From UBA4312 sp040266995 (GTDB lineage: Bacteria; Bacillota_I; Bacilli_A; Erysipelotrichales; Erysipelotrichaceae), in contig JAWRHV010000039.1 in NCBI GenBank assembly GCA_040266995.1, positions 62,001 to 126,000 on the forward strand: a stretch of DNA of 64,000 nt. The letters run 5' to 3'. Positions 53,080 through 62,516 of this stretch are shown here, in pieces. The position numbers and the translations under genes were made by a program. The stretch's first letter is position 1; every line of letters starts with the position of its first letter. Under the pieces are notes generated by a model, which did no database searches, was not told the DNA's origin, and saw only the letters and a list, made by a program, of their open reading frames with translations.

Positions 53080-54420
53080 TTACTGAAATAAATCCTGATT
53101 CATCCTTCTTTGTAGGACAACGGAAAGAATATAACAGGAAGCTTCGGTAATCAATACAGCTAGCCAAAGTATATCCAAGCTGCCAAAACAAACAGACAGG
53201 ATATAGAAGGAGCCGACAATCACCACAAACTGCCGACAGATATTTAAAATCAGGGTATAATTGGCATGATTTAACGCCTGCATAAAGGTAGAACGGATCA
53301 GACAGGCTCCCCCAAACGGCAAAGATAGACAACATAGCCGTAACGCAACAGTGCCGATCCGCATCATAGTATCGGAAGCATCAAACAAGGTTAAAAAGAC
53401 CGATGGGAACAGCTCCAGTACAACCATGGCCCCACCCATATAAATGACCGCAAACCGGAATGCCAAGGACATCGTTTGTTTCACACGCTCATCCAAACGC
53501 TTGGCATAGTTGTAGGAAAGAATCGGGATCATACCGTTGTTCAGACCGAAAATCGGCATATAACAGAAATTTTGCAGTTTCAGCCAGATTCCATAAACGG
53601 CCGTAGCCGTCGTGCTATACCCCAGCAGAATGACATTGACACATAGAGCTGTCAAAGAGTTTAATCCGATGGTGATCATACTGGGAATCCCGATTTCAAA
53701 GATTTCCCTGGCAATCTTTGCACGATATTTGATTTCTTTGATGTGAAACTGGATCCATTGATTTTTATGCAAATTGAGAATAAAAGCGACTACAGCTGCC
53801 AGGATCTGTCCCAATACCGTCGCCCAGGCAGCCCCGGCAATCCCCAAAGCTGGAAACGGGCCGATACCAAAGATCAATAGAGGATCAAAGACAATATTGA
53901 AGATAGCCCCGGCAGCTTGAGCTGTCATAGCTGAAACAGAATGTCCGGAACACACCAACATCTTTTCAAAATATTGTCCGGAGAACACACCGAGACTGAC
54001 GCACCACGCAATGCGTAAATACATGGTTCCATATTCCACAATCTCTGAAATGTTTGTCTGGGCAGCATAAAAGGCATGAGGTACTGTACATCCCAGCACC
54101 AGAAACAAAAGATAGAACATCAGATTCAAAAAGATTCCTGTATGGGCTGTATCATTAGCCCCTTTCAGATCCTGTTTTGCGGCATAACGGGGAATCAGCG
54201 CATTGATGCCGACACCGATACCAACCGCAATCGCATTGGCAATCTGCTGCATAGGAAAGGCTAGGGAAACGGCTGTAAGAGCATTTTCTGAAATCCTGGC
54301 TACAAACATGGAATCGACGATATTATAGAGAGCCTGGATAAAAAAAGAGATCATCATCGGCAAGGACATATCAACTAATAACTGAGGGATCGGCATCGCA
54401 GCCAGTTTGTTTTTTTCCAT
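53080..54420 (-). CDS. MATE family efflux transporter, copy 1
   Basis: 446 residues with about 12 membrane helices and two repeated halves, typical for MATE drug or cation antiporters. The first half contains SMFVARISENALTAVSLAFPMQ near 35-56 in part, the second GLNNGMIPILSYNYAKRLDE near 290. Substrate unknown. It ends 15 bases before the promoter of the nucleoside hydrolase leader. The ribosome site is weak. Closest in kind to the MATE gene at 55.0-56.4 kb, but not a recent copy. Confidence 0.9.
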   Translation of the reverse strand: MEKNKLAAMPIPQLLVDMSLPMMISFFIQALYNIVDSMFVARISENALTAVSLAFPMQQIANAIAVGIGVGINALIPRYAAKQDLKGANDTAHTGIFLNLMFYLLFLVLGCTVPHAFYAAQTNISEIVEYGTMYLRIAWCVSLGVFSGQYFEKMLVCSGHSVSAMTAQAAGAIFNIVFDPLLIFGIGPFPALGIAGAAWATVLGQILAAVVAFILNLHKNQWIQFHIKEIKYRAKIAREIFEIGIPSMITIGLNSLTALCVNVILLGYSTTATAVYGIWLKLQNFCYMPIFGLNNGMIPILSYNYAKRLDERVKQTMSLAFRFAVIYMGGAMVVLELFPSVFLTLFDASDTMMRIGTVALRLCCLSLPFGGACLIRSTFMQALNHANYTLILNICRQFVVIVGSFYILSVCFGSLDILWLAVLITEASCYILSVVLQRRMNQDLFQ

Positions 54421-54471
54421 ATGCCTATTTTATCATCTTTCATAAAAAAGACGGACCCTATGTCCATCATT

Positions 54472-55008
54472 TTATTCAATAATCACATACGCATCGACAA
54501 TTTCTGCGATATAAGCGACATGCGCATCCTGATTGGCACCCGTATGATAGCCGTCGACATCTTTGGGATAATGCCGCTGGCACGAGGCATCCAAAGTAGA
54601 AAGATCCTGTGTTTCCTTCTGCAGAACACGGCACTCCAGCGTCAGAGGATATTGAGCCATGCCCGGTACAGATATCTTATTGGATTCCACCGGTGTCAAA
54701 CCGGCTTTATCGATCTTATTCATGTCCCGGCCCGAGCATGTACCACAGATCTTTGTGATTTGCGGGTCCTGGGCCCCCATGGGAATGCTGATGGTAAACT
54801 CTCCATTCTGATCCAGTTGCTGTCGGGAATATCGATGTTCCCTGACATAGACGGTAAATATCGGTTTGGACCATTCAATGCCTAACGAACCCCATCCGAT
54901 GACCATAGAATTCAAGGTTTCGGCTTTTGTGTTCAGAAGGACACCATGAGGCAATGCCTCCAAAATCTGTTGGGCATATTCCCATACTTCTATTTTCTTT
55001 TTATGCAT
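54472..55008 (-). CDS. Flavin reductase / flavoredoxin family protein
   Basis: 178 residues from the ATG at 55008, six bases after AAAGGAGG. FMN-binding split-barrel motifs: NTKAETLNSMVIGWGSLGIEW near 26-46 in part, VREHRYSRQQL near 55, and CGTCSGRDMNK near 87-97 with Cys residues. These small proteins bind FMN and use it for electron transfer or flavin reduction. It overlaps the end of the second MATE gene, so it is co-transcribed with it. Confidence 0.85.
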   Translation of the reverse strand: MHKKKIEVWEYAQQILEALPHGVLLNTKAETLNSMVIGWGSLGIEWSKPIFTVYVREHRYSRQQLDQNGEFTISIPMGAQDPQITKICGTCSGRDMNKIDKAGLTPVESNKISVPGMAQYPLTLECRVLQKETQDLSTLDASCQRHYPKDVDGYHTGANQDAHVAYIAEIVDAYVIIE

Positions 55009-56356
55009 ATTCATCCTCCTTTGGTAAAGATCGGAAAAATCCGATCAAAAACGGAATCGTAACGATTGTCGTGATCACTTCCGCAAAGAACCGGGACATT
55101 TCCAGTCCCTGTAATCCCCATATCATTGTCAGCACGACCAGGACCGGCAACAAAGCCAATCCGCTGCGCAAAGAGGCAAGAAAGGTCGCGATCCGACTCT
55201 TTCCGATGGATTGAAACAACATGTTTCCGAAAGCGGAACAAGGCATCACACACATGCTCAGGCATTGCCAGCGCAAGGCCGCCACACCCACTTCAATGAC
55301 CTTCGGATCATCCCGAAACTGCCGGATGATCACTGGCGCAAAAAGATATCCGCAAAGCCCGATGATGCTCAAAACGATGGTTCCGGTTGTCAGCACAAAG
55401 AAAAAAGCAGAACGTACCCGTGAATACTTCTTCGCACCATAGTTGAAAGCGCTGACCGGCTGTAAACCTTGGCCGATCCCAATGCACACACAAAACAGAA
55501 ACATGATAACTTGATTGGCTACGGCCATACCGGCTATGGCAGCATCCCCATATGGTTTGGCACACGCATTGATTGCGATGGTTGAAATAGAATTCAATGT
55601 CTGACGGACCATGGAAGGCATGCCGGTGGCAATGATATTCAGCAAGATCTGACTGTGTCTGGCTACATACTGCCAGCGGAATACACTCTGTGTTCGGCCC
55701 CGCAGGTATGGAATATACAGAATAAGAACGCTGATATACTGACTGATCATCGTCGATATACCAGCTCCTTCAATGCCCATATGACACCCCAGAATCAAAA
55801 ACGCATCCCCAAATATATTCAAAATTCCTCCGGAAGTCAAGCCGATCATCGCAAAAAATGCCTTGCCCTCATAGCGAAGGATATTATTCATCACGCAGGA
55901 AGAGGTCATAGCCGGCGCTGCCAGCAATATATAAAACGCATAGATCCGCGCATAAGGAAGAATGGTTTCGGTACTGCCTAGTAAGCGCATCAGTGGATCC
56001 ATAAAGAGCATACCTGCCACGCAGATCCCCAAACCGGACACAACTGCATAAAACAAGCTTGTCGATGCGTATACCCTTGCCTTTTCTATTTCTTTGGCAC
56101 CCAGCTGTCGGGAAATATGGCTACCGGCTCCGTGACCATACATAAAGCCAAAAGCCTGCAAAATAGCCATGAGCCCGATGACCACGCCACAAGCTCCGGT
56201 TGCACTGGTTCCGATCGTCCCTACAAAATAGGTATCGGCCATATTATAAAACATCGTTACCAGCATCGAAATGACTGTTGGAATTGCCAGTACTGTTACC
56301 AGTCTGGCAATCGGTGTTTCTGTCATCCGTTGATACTGTACATCTGCTTTCTCCAT
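55001..56356 (-). CDS. MATE family efflux transporter, copy 2
   Basis: 451 residues from the ATG at 56356, five bases after GGAGG. About 12 membrane helices in two halves; PTVISMLVTMFYNMADTYFVG near 26-45 is the MATE first helix pair in part. The substrate is unknown. The downstream flavin reductase overlaps it, and a terminator lies upstream of its start after the DUF349 gene. A common role in exporting and reducing an aromatic or quinone compound is possible but is guesswork. Confidence 0.9.
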   Translation of the reverse strand: MEKADVQYQRMTETPIARLVTVLAIPTVISMLVTMFYNMADTYFVGTIGTSATGACGVVIGLMAILQAFGFMYGHGAGSHISRQLGAKEIEKARVYASTSLFYAVVSGLGICVAGMLFMDPLMRLLGSTETILPYARIYAFYILLAAPAMTSSCVMNNILRYEGKAFFAMIGLTSGGILNIFGDAFLILGCHMGIEGAGISTMISQYISVLILYIPYLRGRTQSVFRWQYVARHSQILLNIIATGMPSMVRQTLNSISTIAINACAKPYGDAAIAGMAVANQVIMFLFCVCIGIGQGLQPVSAFNYGAKKYSRVRSAFFFVLTTGTIVLSIIGLCGYLFAPVIIRQFRDDPKVIEVGVAALRWQCLSMCVMPCSAFGNMLFQSIGKSRIATFLASLRSGLALLPVLVVLTMIWGLQGLEMSRFFAEVITTIVTIPFLIGFFRSLPKEDEYA

Positions 56357-56373
56357 ACTTGCCTCCAAAAAAG

Positions 56374-56397
56374 AAAAGAAGACTTAAGTCTTCTTAT
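56374..56397 (-). terminator. Terminator of the DUF349 gene
   Basis: GAAGACTTAAGTCTTC is a perfect palindrome, followed on the minus strand by TTTTCTTTTTT. Confidence 0.75.
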
Positions 56398-57554
56398 TCT
56401 GCTAATTTTTCATCAATGTCTTTGATTTCAGCTTCCAATTGAGCAATGAAATCTTGTTTTTCTTCAATTTCTCTAGCGATTTCCTCTCGATTGGATTCAC
56501 TGACAAGACCATTCATATCATCCGTCAGACGTTCAATCTGACGTTTCTGATTATTGATCTGTTCCTGTTTCCGGACTTTCGCATCTTTCATACGACCTTC
56601 CCACTGCACATGCTTCTGGTCATTAAAGGCACGTAATCCATCAAAGTACGTATCCATTGCCTGGCGGAATTCCGGCCAGATCTGATTTTCCTTTTCACGG
56701 CCACAGGATCCGATTTCTTTCCATTGATTGCTCAGATTTTTCATTGTCTGCGTGTTTTCACGTGTAAATGAATTGGTTTCCACCATCAGCTTTGCCTGTT
56801 CAATCAATTCCTTCTTCTTTTCGAAATTTTCCTGCTGACGTGCATGAAGCTCATCATAGTAAGCGTTTCGCCGATCAAAGAATACCTGACGCGCTGCACA
56901 GAAATCCTGCCATAACGCATCTTCATATTCGCGGCCTGCATTACCGGCCTTTTTCCATTCTTCCATCAGTCCACGATATTTTTCACTGGTTTCTTTCCAT
57001 TGCTCAGAATCTTGCAGTTCTTTGGCTTTTTCAATCAGTTCCTGTTTGATTCCACGAACTTCCGCAAACTTTTCATTCATCTTTTCCCAGTGCTCATGCT
57101 TCCGGTCATAGAATATCTGCCGGGCACCATTAAAACGCTCCCACAAGGAATCATCGGTTTCCCGACCTGCAGGACCCACCTTTTTCCACTGGTTCATCAG
57201 TTCCGTCATCTTCTTTGTGGCAACCTGCCATTGTTCGGATTGAGAAACCTCTTCCGCTTCTTTGATCAGAGCACTTTTCAGCTCTTCATTTTTCTGGAAG
57301 ATTGCGGTTCTTTTCGCATATAACGCATCGATCAGTTTCTCAAACTCATCACGAAGCGTTTCTTCATAAGCCGATTCCGAATAACGGATACGACGCCAAC
57401 GTCTTTTTAAATCATTAATAACACGCTGCGTTTCGTTCCAATCTTCCGAGTCCTGAATATTCTTTGCTTCTTCAATCAATTCTTCTTTTTGCTTAATATC
57501 TGCATCCATATCATCGACTGCTTCATAGAAGTCATCGTTGTAATCTTGTGACAT
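56394..57554 (-). CDS. DUF349 repeat protein
   Basis: 386 residues made mostly of four to five repeats of about 70 residues, each with a W-x2-x(5)-G-[RK]-E core, for example NQWKKVGPAGRETDDSLWERF, shown in part. The last 60 residues are a coiled coil with many E, K and Q. DUF349 is widespread in bacteria; proposed to be an RNA- or stress-linked helical repeat but not settled. No catalytic residues. Stand-alone gene with its own terminator. Confidence 0.85.
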   Translation of the reverse strand: MSQDYNDDFYEAVDDMDADIKQKEELIEEAKNIQDSEDWNETQRVINDLKRRWRRIRYSESAYEETLRDEFEKLIDALYAKRTAIFQKNEELKSALIKEAEEVSQSEQWQVATKKMTELMNQWKKVGPAGRETDDSLWERFNGARQIFYDRKHEHWEKMNEKFAEVRGIKQELIEKAKELQDSEQWKETSEKYRGLMEEWKKAGNAGREYEDALWQDFCAARQVFFDRRNAYYDELHARQQENFEKKKELIEQAKLMVETNSFTRENTQTMKNLSNQWKEIGSCGREKENQIWPEFRQAMDTYFDGLRAFNDQKHVQWEGRMKDAKVRKQEQINNQKRQIERLTDDMNGLVSESNREEIAREIEEKQDFIAQLEAEIKDIDEKLAE

Positions 57555-57779
57555 AATACATTCCCCCTGCTACAAAAAATCTATACAACTATTTTACAAC
57601 ACACTTCAAATTAATTAAACACAAATTCAATATTTTCCCAATGAATTTTCAAATTTTCTCTCTTTTTTCTATATCATGTTTAGATAATTTCTATATTCAT
57701 TCTCATTCACCTGAAAGAATCATCACAAAGGTGTCCTTAACTATGTTATAATCACTCTATTGAAAATCAGGGTGAGAGT

Positions 57780-58658
57780 ATGAAAAAGGGAGAATTATTT
57801 CATTTATTATTGCTGGTAATGACCGCTTTGATCTGGGGGATGGCCTTTGTTGCCCAGTCCTTAGGGGCTGACCATTTAGGTCCCATCACATTTCTGACTG
57901 CGCGAAGCTGGCTGGGAGTCGCTGTATTAACGCCTTTGATGATCCGGACCTATCGACAAGAATCCATCACAAAAGAACAGATGCTCTATCTTCTCAAAGG
58001 AGGATGCGCCTGTGGGTTCTTCCTGTTTACCGGCAGTCTTCTGCAGCAGATGGGCATCGCTTATACAACCACAGCCAATGCCGGGTTTATCACTGCTTTG
58101 TATATGATCATCGTTCCCATCATTTATGGCTTGAGCGGAAAGAAGATTCCTTTACAGATATGGGCCTCGGTTTTGATCAGTGTATTCGGATTATACCTGT
58201 TATGTATCCGCGGTTCCTTTCAGATCAATCCCGGCGATGCGCTGACTTTGGCCTGTGCCTTTATGTTTGCCGGACAGATCCTGTCCATCAATCATTTTGT
58301 CAAGGATTGCCAACCCATCTTATTATCTGGTTTACAATTTCTGTTCTGTGCCGTAGTCGGCACCTTCCTGCAGTTTCTGGAGCCCAAATCACTGGCTGAT
58401 TTCCAGGCAGCCTTGCTGCCGTTGTTGTATGCCGGGATTTTCTCCACAGGCATTGCCTATACATTGCAGATCATCGCACAGAAGAATGTAAATCCAACAG
58501 TCGCCAGTCTGGTCATGTGTCTGGAAAGTGTCTTCAGCGCCCTGGGTGGATGGCTCTTATTGAATCAGGTACTATCACCCGTCGAATTATTTGGCTGTGC
58601 TCTGATGTTTATTGCCGTATTGATTTCACAACTTCCCGTAAAAACAACGCAGGTATAA
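57780..58658 (+). CDS. EamA/DMT superfamily transporter
   Basis: 292 residues with ten membrane helices in two EamA repeats: LIWGMAFVAQSLGA near 18-31 and the second half from about 150 (ALTLACAFMFAGQIL). It resembles RhaT/YdcZ-type metabolite exporters. Substrate unknown. GGTGAGAGT precedes the ATG. The 225-base gap upstream is AT-rich and carries TATAAT near 57749 but no convincing -35 box. Confidence 0.88.
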   Translation: MKKGELFHLLLLVMTALIWGMAFVAQSLGADHLGPITFLTARSWLGVAVLTPLMIRTYRQESITKEQMLYLLKGGCACGFFLFTGSLLQQMGIAYTTTANAGFITALYMIIVPIIYGLSGKKIPLQIWASVLISVFGLYLLCIRGSFQINPGDALTLACAFMFAGQILSINHFVKDCQPILLSGLQFLFCAVVGTFLQFLEPKSLADFQAALLPLLYAGIFSTGIAYTLQIIAQKNVNPTVASLVMCLESVFSALGGWLLLNQVLSPVELFGCALMFIAVLISQLPVKTTQV

Positions 58659-58674
58659 AACCTGCGTTCTCTTA
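58647..58674. terminator. Bidirectional terminator
   Basis: AACGCAGGT, TATAAA and ACCTGCGTT form a nine-base-pair hairpin shared by the EamA gene and the convergent lipoprotein. Confidence 0.88.
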
Positions 58675-59460
58675 TTTTGCCTTTACATCCAAGGTGAAGC
58701 GCAATTCCTCATACGTATCCTGTGTCCAGCCTTCCGCAATGATCTGGAAATCCTTTTCAGCATCCAGCACCGGGAAAACCAGAATGCCTTCCGTAGATAC
58801 CCCGCTGACAATTTCATAAGGCAGCTCCGGATATTTTCCGTCGTAGCGTGACATAGAACTGTCATCCTGCTCGATCTGTTTTCCATCCTGTAAAATCTTA
58901 ATATCATAATTGCTTAAATCAAAATCCGCAGAACTGTCATTTTTTACCGTCATGTAGACCCGGGTTTCTTTTTCCGCAAACTCTACCTTTTCCACAGATA
59001 CAGTAATACCGCTTTGTTCCTGGGAGATTTTAGGCTCTAAAGCCGTTTTGGTCGGCACCACAATATCGATATAAGAAGATTTTTCCATCTTGGCATTACC
59101 AATCTGCAATACGCTGACCTGGCCTCCAAACGCATTGGTTCCTTCTGCGACCCCGTCAATTCGGCCATCCACCTTCACATAGTCATCCGTCTGAAACTCA
59201 TCACTTGGCGCAATCACATAGAAATCATTCTCACTATTCACCGGATCCTGCCAGATCTGATACCCGTCACCGCTCTTATTGAAGATTTTTCCCGAGAGCT
59301 TGATGTACTTTCCTTTGTAGGCATTCGGGTCTTTGAACACCGAAGGGATCTCATCTCTTGTAACATACGATTTCTCCTGGGAAGAGGAACCGGAGCCTCC
59401 ACACGCAACAAGACCAAAAATCATGCATACACTGATGAATACTTTCCATAACTTTTTCAT
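58672..59460 (-). CDS. Lipoprotein of unknown function
   Basis: 262 residues with a lipoprotein signal ending LVAC near residue 20 and a serine/glycine linker (GGSGSSSQEKS). Residues 30-130 look like an OB-fold, with KGKYIKLSGKIFNKSGDG near 48-65, shown in part. Residues 145-262 are a beta-rich domain with VEFAEKETRVYMTVKNDS near 170-187, resembling the extracellular DUF4352 type. It is exported and anchored outside. Role unknown. Confidence 0.78.
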   Translation of the reverse strand: MKKLWKVFISVCMIFGLVACGGSGSSSQEKSYVTRDEIPSVFKDPNAYKGKYIKLSGKIFNKSGDGYQIWQDPVNSENDFYVIAPSDEFQTDDYVKVDGRIDGVAEGTNAFGGQVSVLQIGNAKMEKSSYIDIVVPTKTALEPKISQEQSGITVSVEKVEFAEKETRVYMTVKNDSSADFDLSNYDIKILQDGKQIEQDDSSMSRYDGKYPELPYEIVSGVSTEGILVFPVLDAEKDFQIIAEGWTQDTYEELRFTLDVKAK

Positions 59461-59864
59461 AACTATCTACCTTTCTGTTTCTACTACTATATGTATCACC
59501 TTAATTGACAATATCCATGTCAGAAATATATTTTCTATCTTTTGGGTAGTTGTTACGTACAATAGATAAAGGTGTTTCAACTTTTTATTTCGTTATGTCT
59601 TCCCCTGTCAATCAATTCCTAGAGAGATTCGATGCTTAGGATACCTCTGCAATTACACTGAATGACACTTGTAAAGGTATGCCTATTTTTGATTTCTTTT
59701 AGGTCTAATTGTATTCATTTTGGGTATTAAAAAAACAGATATATGCTATTTAATAAGTATATTCTATACATTTATTAATCTCTATAATGCCCCTATCGAA
59801 AGTTTGCACCTATAATCTATACATCATGAATGATTCTTAAGCACGAAAAGAAAGAGCGGTAAAA
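59461..59864. other. Gene-free AT-rich gap before the bacteriocin locus
   Basis: No reading frame with a plausible ribosome site was found. A palindrome TGACA-N7-TGTCA sits at 59506-59522, near the start of the lipoprotein gene on the other strand. Two TATAAT words at about 59776 and 59811 could be -10 boxes of the bacteriocin operon, but neither has a clear -35. The stretch is more AT-rich than its surroundings, a hint of transfer. Confidence 0.55.
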
Positions 59865-59896
59865 ATGAAAAAGTATATGGTGTTCTATCGATTTTA

Positions 59897-60139
59897 ATGT
59901 TGTTTGCAACTATTACTATTAATGCTGCTGTCACGTATCCAAGCGTAGGAGGTGTTTGGAGTTACGGTGTAGGTCCTATAGGATCTTACTCTGAATACAT
60001 GCACCCAACACGATATCACTCTTCTACTGTAGTTGCATCGAATGGAGTGGGAGATAAAAAATTTGCTCCAGCTGGCATGTGGTCACAAGCTCGAGTTTTA
60101 TATTATAGTGGATGCTCATTTTATTATGCCATTGAATAG
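59897..60139 (+). CDS. Lactococcin 972 family bacteriocin, apparently frameshifted at its start
   Basis: The readable frame from the ATG at 59897 gives 80 residues. After the signal it shows the family core GGVWSYGVG, then HPTRYHSSTV, then a final CSFYYAIE. Lactococcin 972 blocks septum formation by binding lipid II. The expected signal peptide, MKKVYGVLSILMLFATI, is encoded just upstream but in a different frame from its ATG at 59865: the ATG is followed by five A's where six would join the frames. As read, translation from 59865 stops after ten codons. The short start at 59897 leaves only a stub of a signal. It may be a pseudogene, a phase-variable gene, or an assembly error. Confidence 0.8.
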   Translation: MLFATITINAAVTYPSVGGVWSYGVGPIGSYSEYMHPTRYHSSTVVASNGVGDKKFAPAGMWSQARVLYYSGCSFYYAIE

Positions 60140-60443
60140 CTGTCTTCTTGTAATTCTAATGAGCTTTTTAATTTCTTACTATCTGACCTATATTCTTTTT
60201 CATATTGAAAAGAAGATCCTTTTTATCAAAAAGCTGATGGGCTACCGTTGGATGGAACGCTACGAGCATGTGCTGACATGGATGGTTCTGGTTTACTTGT
60301 TACTGCTCATGCGCACAGGCGGCCTGGCTTCAGCTTCTTTGTATATCTGCATTGTTGCTGCCGATCTCTTAATATGGATCCTCTGGATGATACGATATGA
60401 AAACCGGCAATTAAGCCTTCAACTGAAAGGAGAACAGATATGA
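60126..60443 (+). CDS. Truncated bacteriocin-associated membrane protein (lactococcin 972 group)
   Basis: The start is uncertain; I use the ATG at 60126, overlapping the bacteriocin stop. About 105 residues with three membrane helices, ending in KLMGYRWMERYEH and a loop resembling the last part of the large permeases (600-700 residues) that belong to lactococcin-972 ABC systems. The first 500-600 residues are missing and the bacteriocin lies straight before the remnant, as if a deletion had removed them. Function is doubtful without the rest. Confidence 0.6.
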   Translation: MPLNSCLLVILMSFLISYYLTYILFHIEKKILFIKKLMGYRWMERYEHVLTWMVLVYLLLLMRTGGLASASLYICIVAADLLIWILWMIRYENRQLSLQLKGEQI

Positions 60444-61078
60444 ACGCAATCGAATTGACACACTATTCCAAATCCTATGGAAATCATGTGATCTTTAAAG
60501 ACTTTTCCTTCACTGTGCAAGCCAATGAAATGGTTGCAGTGACCGGAGAAAGCGGGATTGGAAAAAGCACTCTGTTAAACTCTCTGGGCCTGATTGAAAA
60601 CTTTGATGAAGGACAATATTTCTTGTTTGGAAGTCCGGCTCCAAGATGCAACACAAGAGAAGCCAATCGGATCATTCGAGAAAAAATTTCCTATCTTTTC
60701 CAAAACTTCGCATTGGTGGATCACTATTCAGTCAATGAGAATCTGATGATGGCATTAAAATACACAAAAATGTCCAATCAGGAAAAATACGATCTTATCC
60801 ATGAAGCCCTTTCACAGATTTCCTTGCAGGAATTTATCGATAAAAAAGTATTCACGCTGTCCGGAGGCCAGCAGCAAAAAATTGCACTGATCCGGGCTTC
60901 TTTAAAACCCTCGGAATTGTTATTAGCGGATGAACCGACCGGTTCTCTTGACGAAAAGAACAGAGAGATCATTCTAAAACAGCTGCATGTACTCCATGCT
61001 CTCGGCAAAACAATCATTCTCGTTACCCACGATTCCTATGTCGCAGACAGCTGTCAACGAAAGGTCGTTATAAAATAA
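60440..61078 (+). CDS. ABC transporter ATP-binding protein of the lactococcin 972 group
   Basis: 212 residues, one complete ABC domain: Walker A GESGIGKST near 36-44, Q-loop FQNFALVDHYSV near 91-102, signature LSGGQQQKIA near 140-149, and Walker B LLLADEPTGSLD near 160-171. The type is LolD/MacB-like, the usual partner of the large bacteriocin permeases, probably for export or immunity. AAAGGAG precedes the ATG. It looks intact although its membrane partner is shortened. Confidence 0.9.
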   Translation: MNAIELTHYSKSYGNHVIFKDFSFTVQANEMVAVTGESGIGKSTLLNSLGLIENFDEGQYFLFGSPAPRCNTREANRIIREKISYLFQNFALVDHYSVNENLMMALKYTKMSNQEKYDLIHEALSQISLQEFIDKKVFTLSGGQQQKIALIRASLKPSELLLADEPTGSLDEKNREIILKQLHVLHALGKTIILVTHDSYVADSCQRKVVIK

Positions 61079-61102
61079 ATCGAGGAGCGATGGGCTCCCC
61101 GA
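61078..61102. terminator. Bidirectional terminator
   Basis: ATCGAGGAGC and GCTCCCCGAT pair around GATGG, followed by TGTTTTATTTT on the plus strand. Confidence 0.8.
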
Positions 61103-61107
61103 TTGTT

Positions 61108-62472
61108 TTATTTTCCATACAGGTGTCTGGCTACATAGACACCGCTGGCACTGGCATGCGACAAAGAATGGGTCACGCCAGAACAATCTCCGATCACAAA
61201 CAAATTTTTGTGGCATGTTTCCAGATTCGAATCCACTTTTACCTGCATGTTGTAGAATTTGACTTCCACACCATAAAGCAGGGTATCATCGTTGGCTGTT
61301 CCCGGACAAACCTCATCCAGGGCATAGATCATTTCGATGATATCATCGAGCTGTCGTTTCGGAATCACCAAGGACAGATCCCCCGGTGTTGCCTTTAAGG
61401 TCGGTGTCGTAAAGCCTCCCTGGATACGATGTGGCGTGGAGCGCTGTCCGCGGATCAGATCCCCAAAGCGCTGGACAATGACCCCGCCCCCTAACATATT
61501 GGATAAACGGGCAATGCTTTCACCATACTGGTTGCTCTGACGGAATGGCTCGGTAAACCGGCTGGAAACCAACAGGGCAAAATTGGTATTCTCAGTATAG
61601 CGTGAAGGATCTTCGTAACTGTGACCGTTGACTGTTACGATCCCGTTGGTGTTCTCATTGACTACAACACCATGCGGATTCATACAGAAAGTCCGTACTT
61701 TATCCTGGTATTTTTTCGACCGATAGACAATCTTGGATTCATATAGAGAATCGGTCAGTTCACTGAAAATCTCTGCATTCAATTCCACCCGGACGCCGAT
61801 ATCCACACGGTTGCTTTCGGTTTCAATATCCAAGGAGGAACAGATTTTCTCCATCCAGCTGGAGCCGGAACGTCCGGTAGAAATGACACAGACCTTACCG
61901 GTAAAGATTTGGTCTTTACAACGGATCGTGTAGCCATCCTCTTTATGCTCTACTGTATCAATATGCGTATAGAAATGAAGATCCACTTTTTCCTTAAGTA
62001 CATTATAGAGATTCTCCAGCACCTTATAGTTGATATCTGTACCCAAATGTCGCACACTGGCCTTTAACAAATGCAGGTTATGCTGTAAACATTTCTTGGC
62101 GATGGACGGATCTGTATTCACATAGAGCTTTGTGTCCTTGCCACCATATCGGCAATTGATGGTATCTACATATTCCATCAGTTCAATGGCTTCTTTCTCA
62201 CCAATGTATTCATACAGATTTCCTCCGAATTCATTGGTAATATTGTATTTCCCATCACTGAAGGCACCGGCCCCGCCAAATCCGTTCATGATGGAACATG
62301 TTTTACAATGGATGCAAGACTTGATCTTTTTTCCATCAATCGGACATTTTCTTTTTTCCAAAGGGCTGCCAGTTTCAAAGACTCCGATCTTCAGATCCGG
62401 ATTTAACCGGATTGCTTCATAGGCCGTAAAGATTCCTCCCGGACCAGCCCCGACAATCATTAAATCATACAT
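61108..62472 (-). CDS. FAD-dependent oxidoreductase with cysteine-rich motif
   Basis: 454 residues from the ATG at 62472, which follows AGGTG; a GTG nine bases upstream is less likely. FAD motif VGAGPGGIFTAYEA near 7-20 and a second FAD segment VIGDCSGVTHSLSHAS near 429-444. A cluster CPIDGKKIKSCIHCKTCS near 44-61 has four Cys and could hold an Fe-S cluster or a disulphide. It resembles the FAD-dependent dehydrogenases related to the HI0933/electron-transfer flavoprotein-ubiquinone reductase set. Substrate unknown. Confidence 0.82.
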   Translation of the reverse strand: MYDLMIVGAGPGGIFTAYEAIRLNPDLKIGVFETGSPLEKRKCPIDGKKIKSCIHCKTCSIMNGFGGAGAFSDGKYNITNEFGGNLYEYIGEKEAIELMEYVDTINCRYGGKDTKLYVNTDPSIAKKCLQHNLHLLKASVRHLGTDINYKVLENLYNVLKEKVDLHFYTHIDTVEHKEDGYTIRCKDQIFTGKVCVISTGRSGSSWMEKICSSLDIETESNRVDIGVRVELNAEIFSELTDSLYESKIVYRSKKYQDKVRTFCMNPHGVVVNENTNGIVTVNGHSYEDPSRYTENTNFALLVSSRFTEPFRQSNQYGESIARLSNMLGGGVIVQRFGDLIRGQRSTPHRIQGGFTTPTLKATPGDLSLVIPKRQLDDIIEMIYALDEVCPGTANDDTLLYGVEVKFYNMQVKVDSNLETCHKNLFVIGDCSGVTHSLSHASASGVYVARHLYGK

Positions 62473-62516
62473 AGTTATCACCTGATTCTAGTATACCGTA
62501 ATTCATTAAGTTTTTA

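Noticed and set aside
60033..60125. Longer N-terminus for the truncated permease
   Set aside because: This would use a TTG start inside the bacteriocin core in another frame, with no ribosome site.
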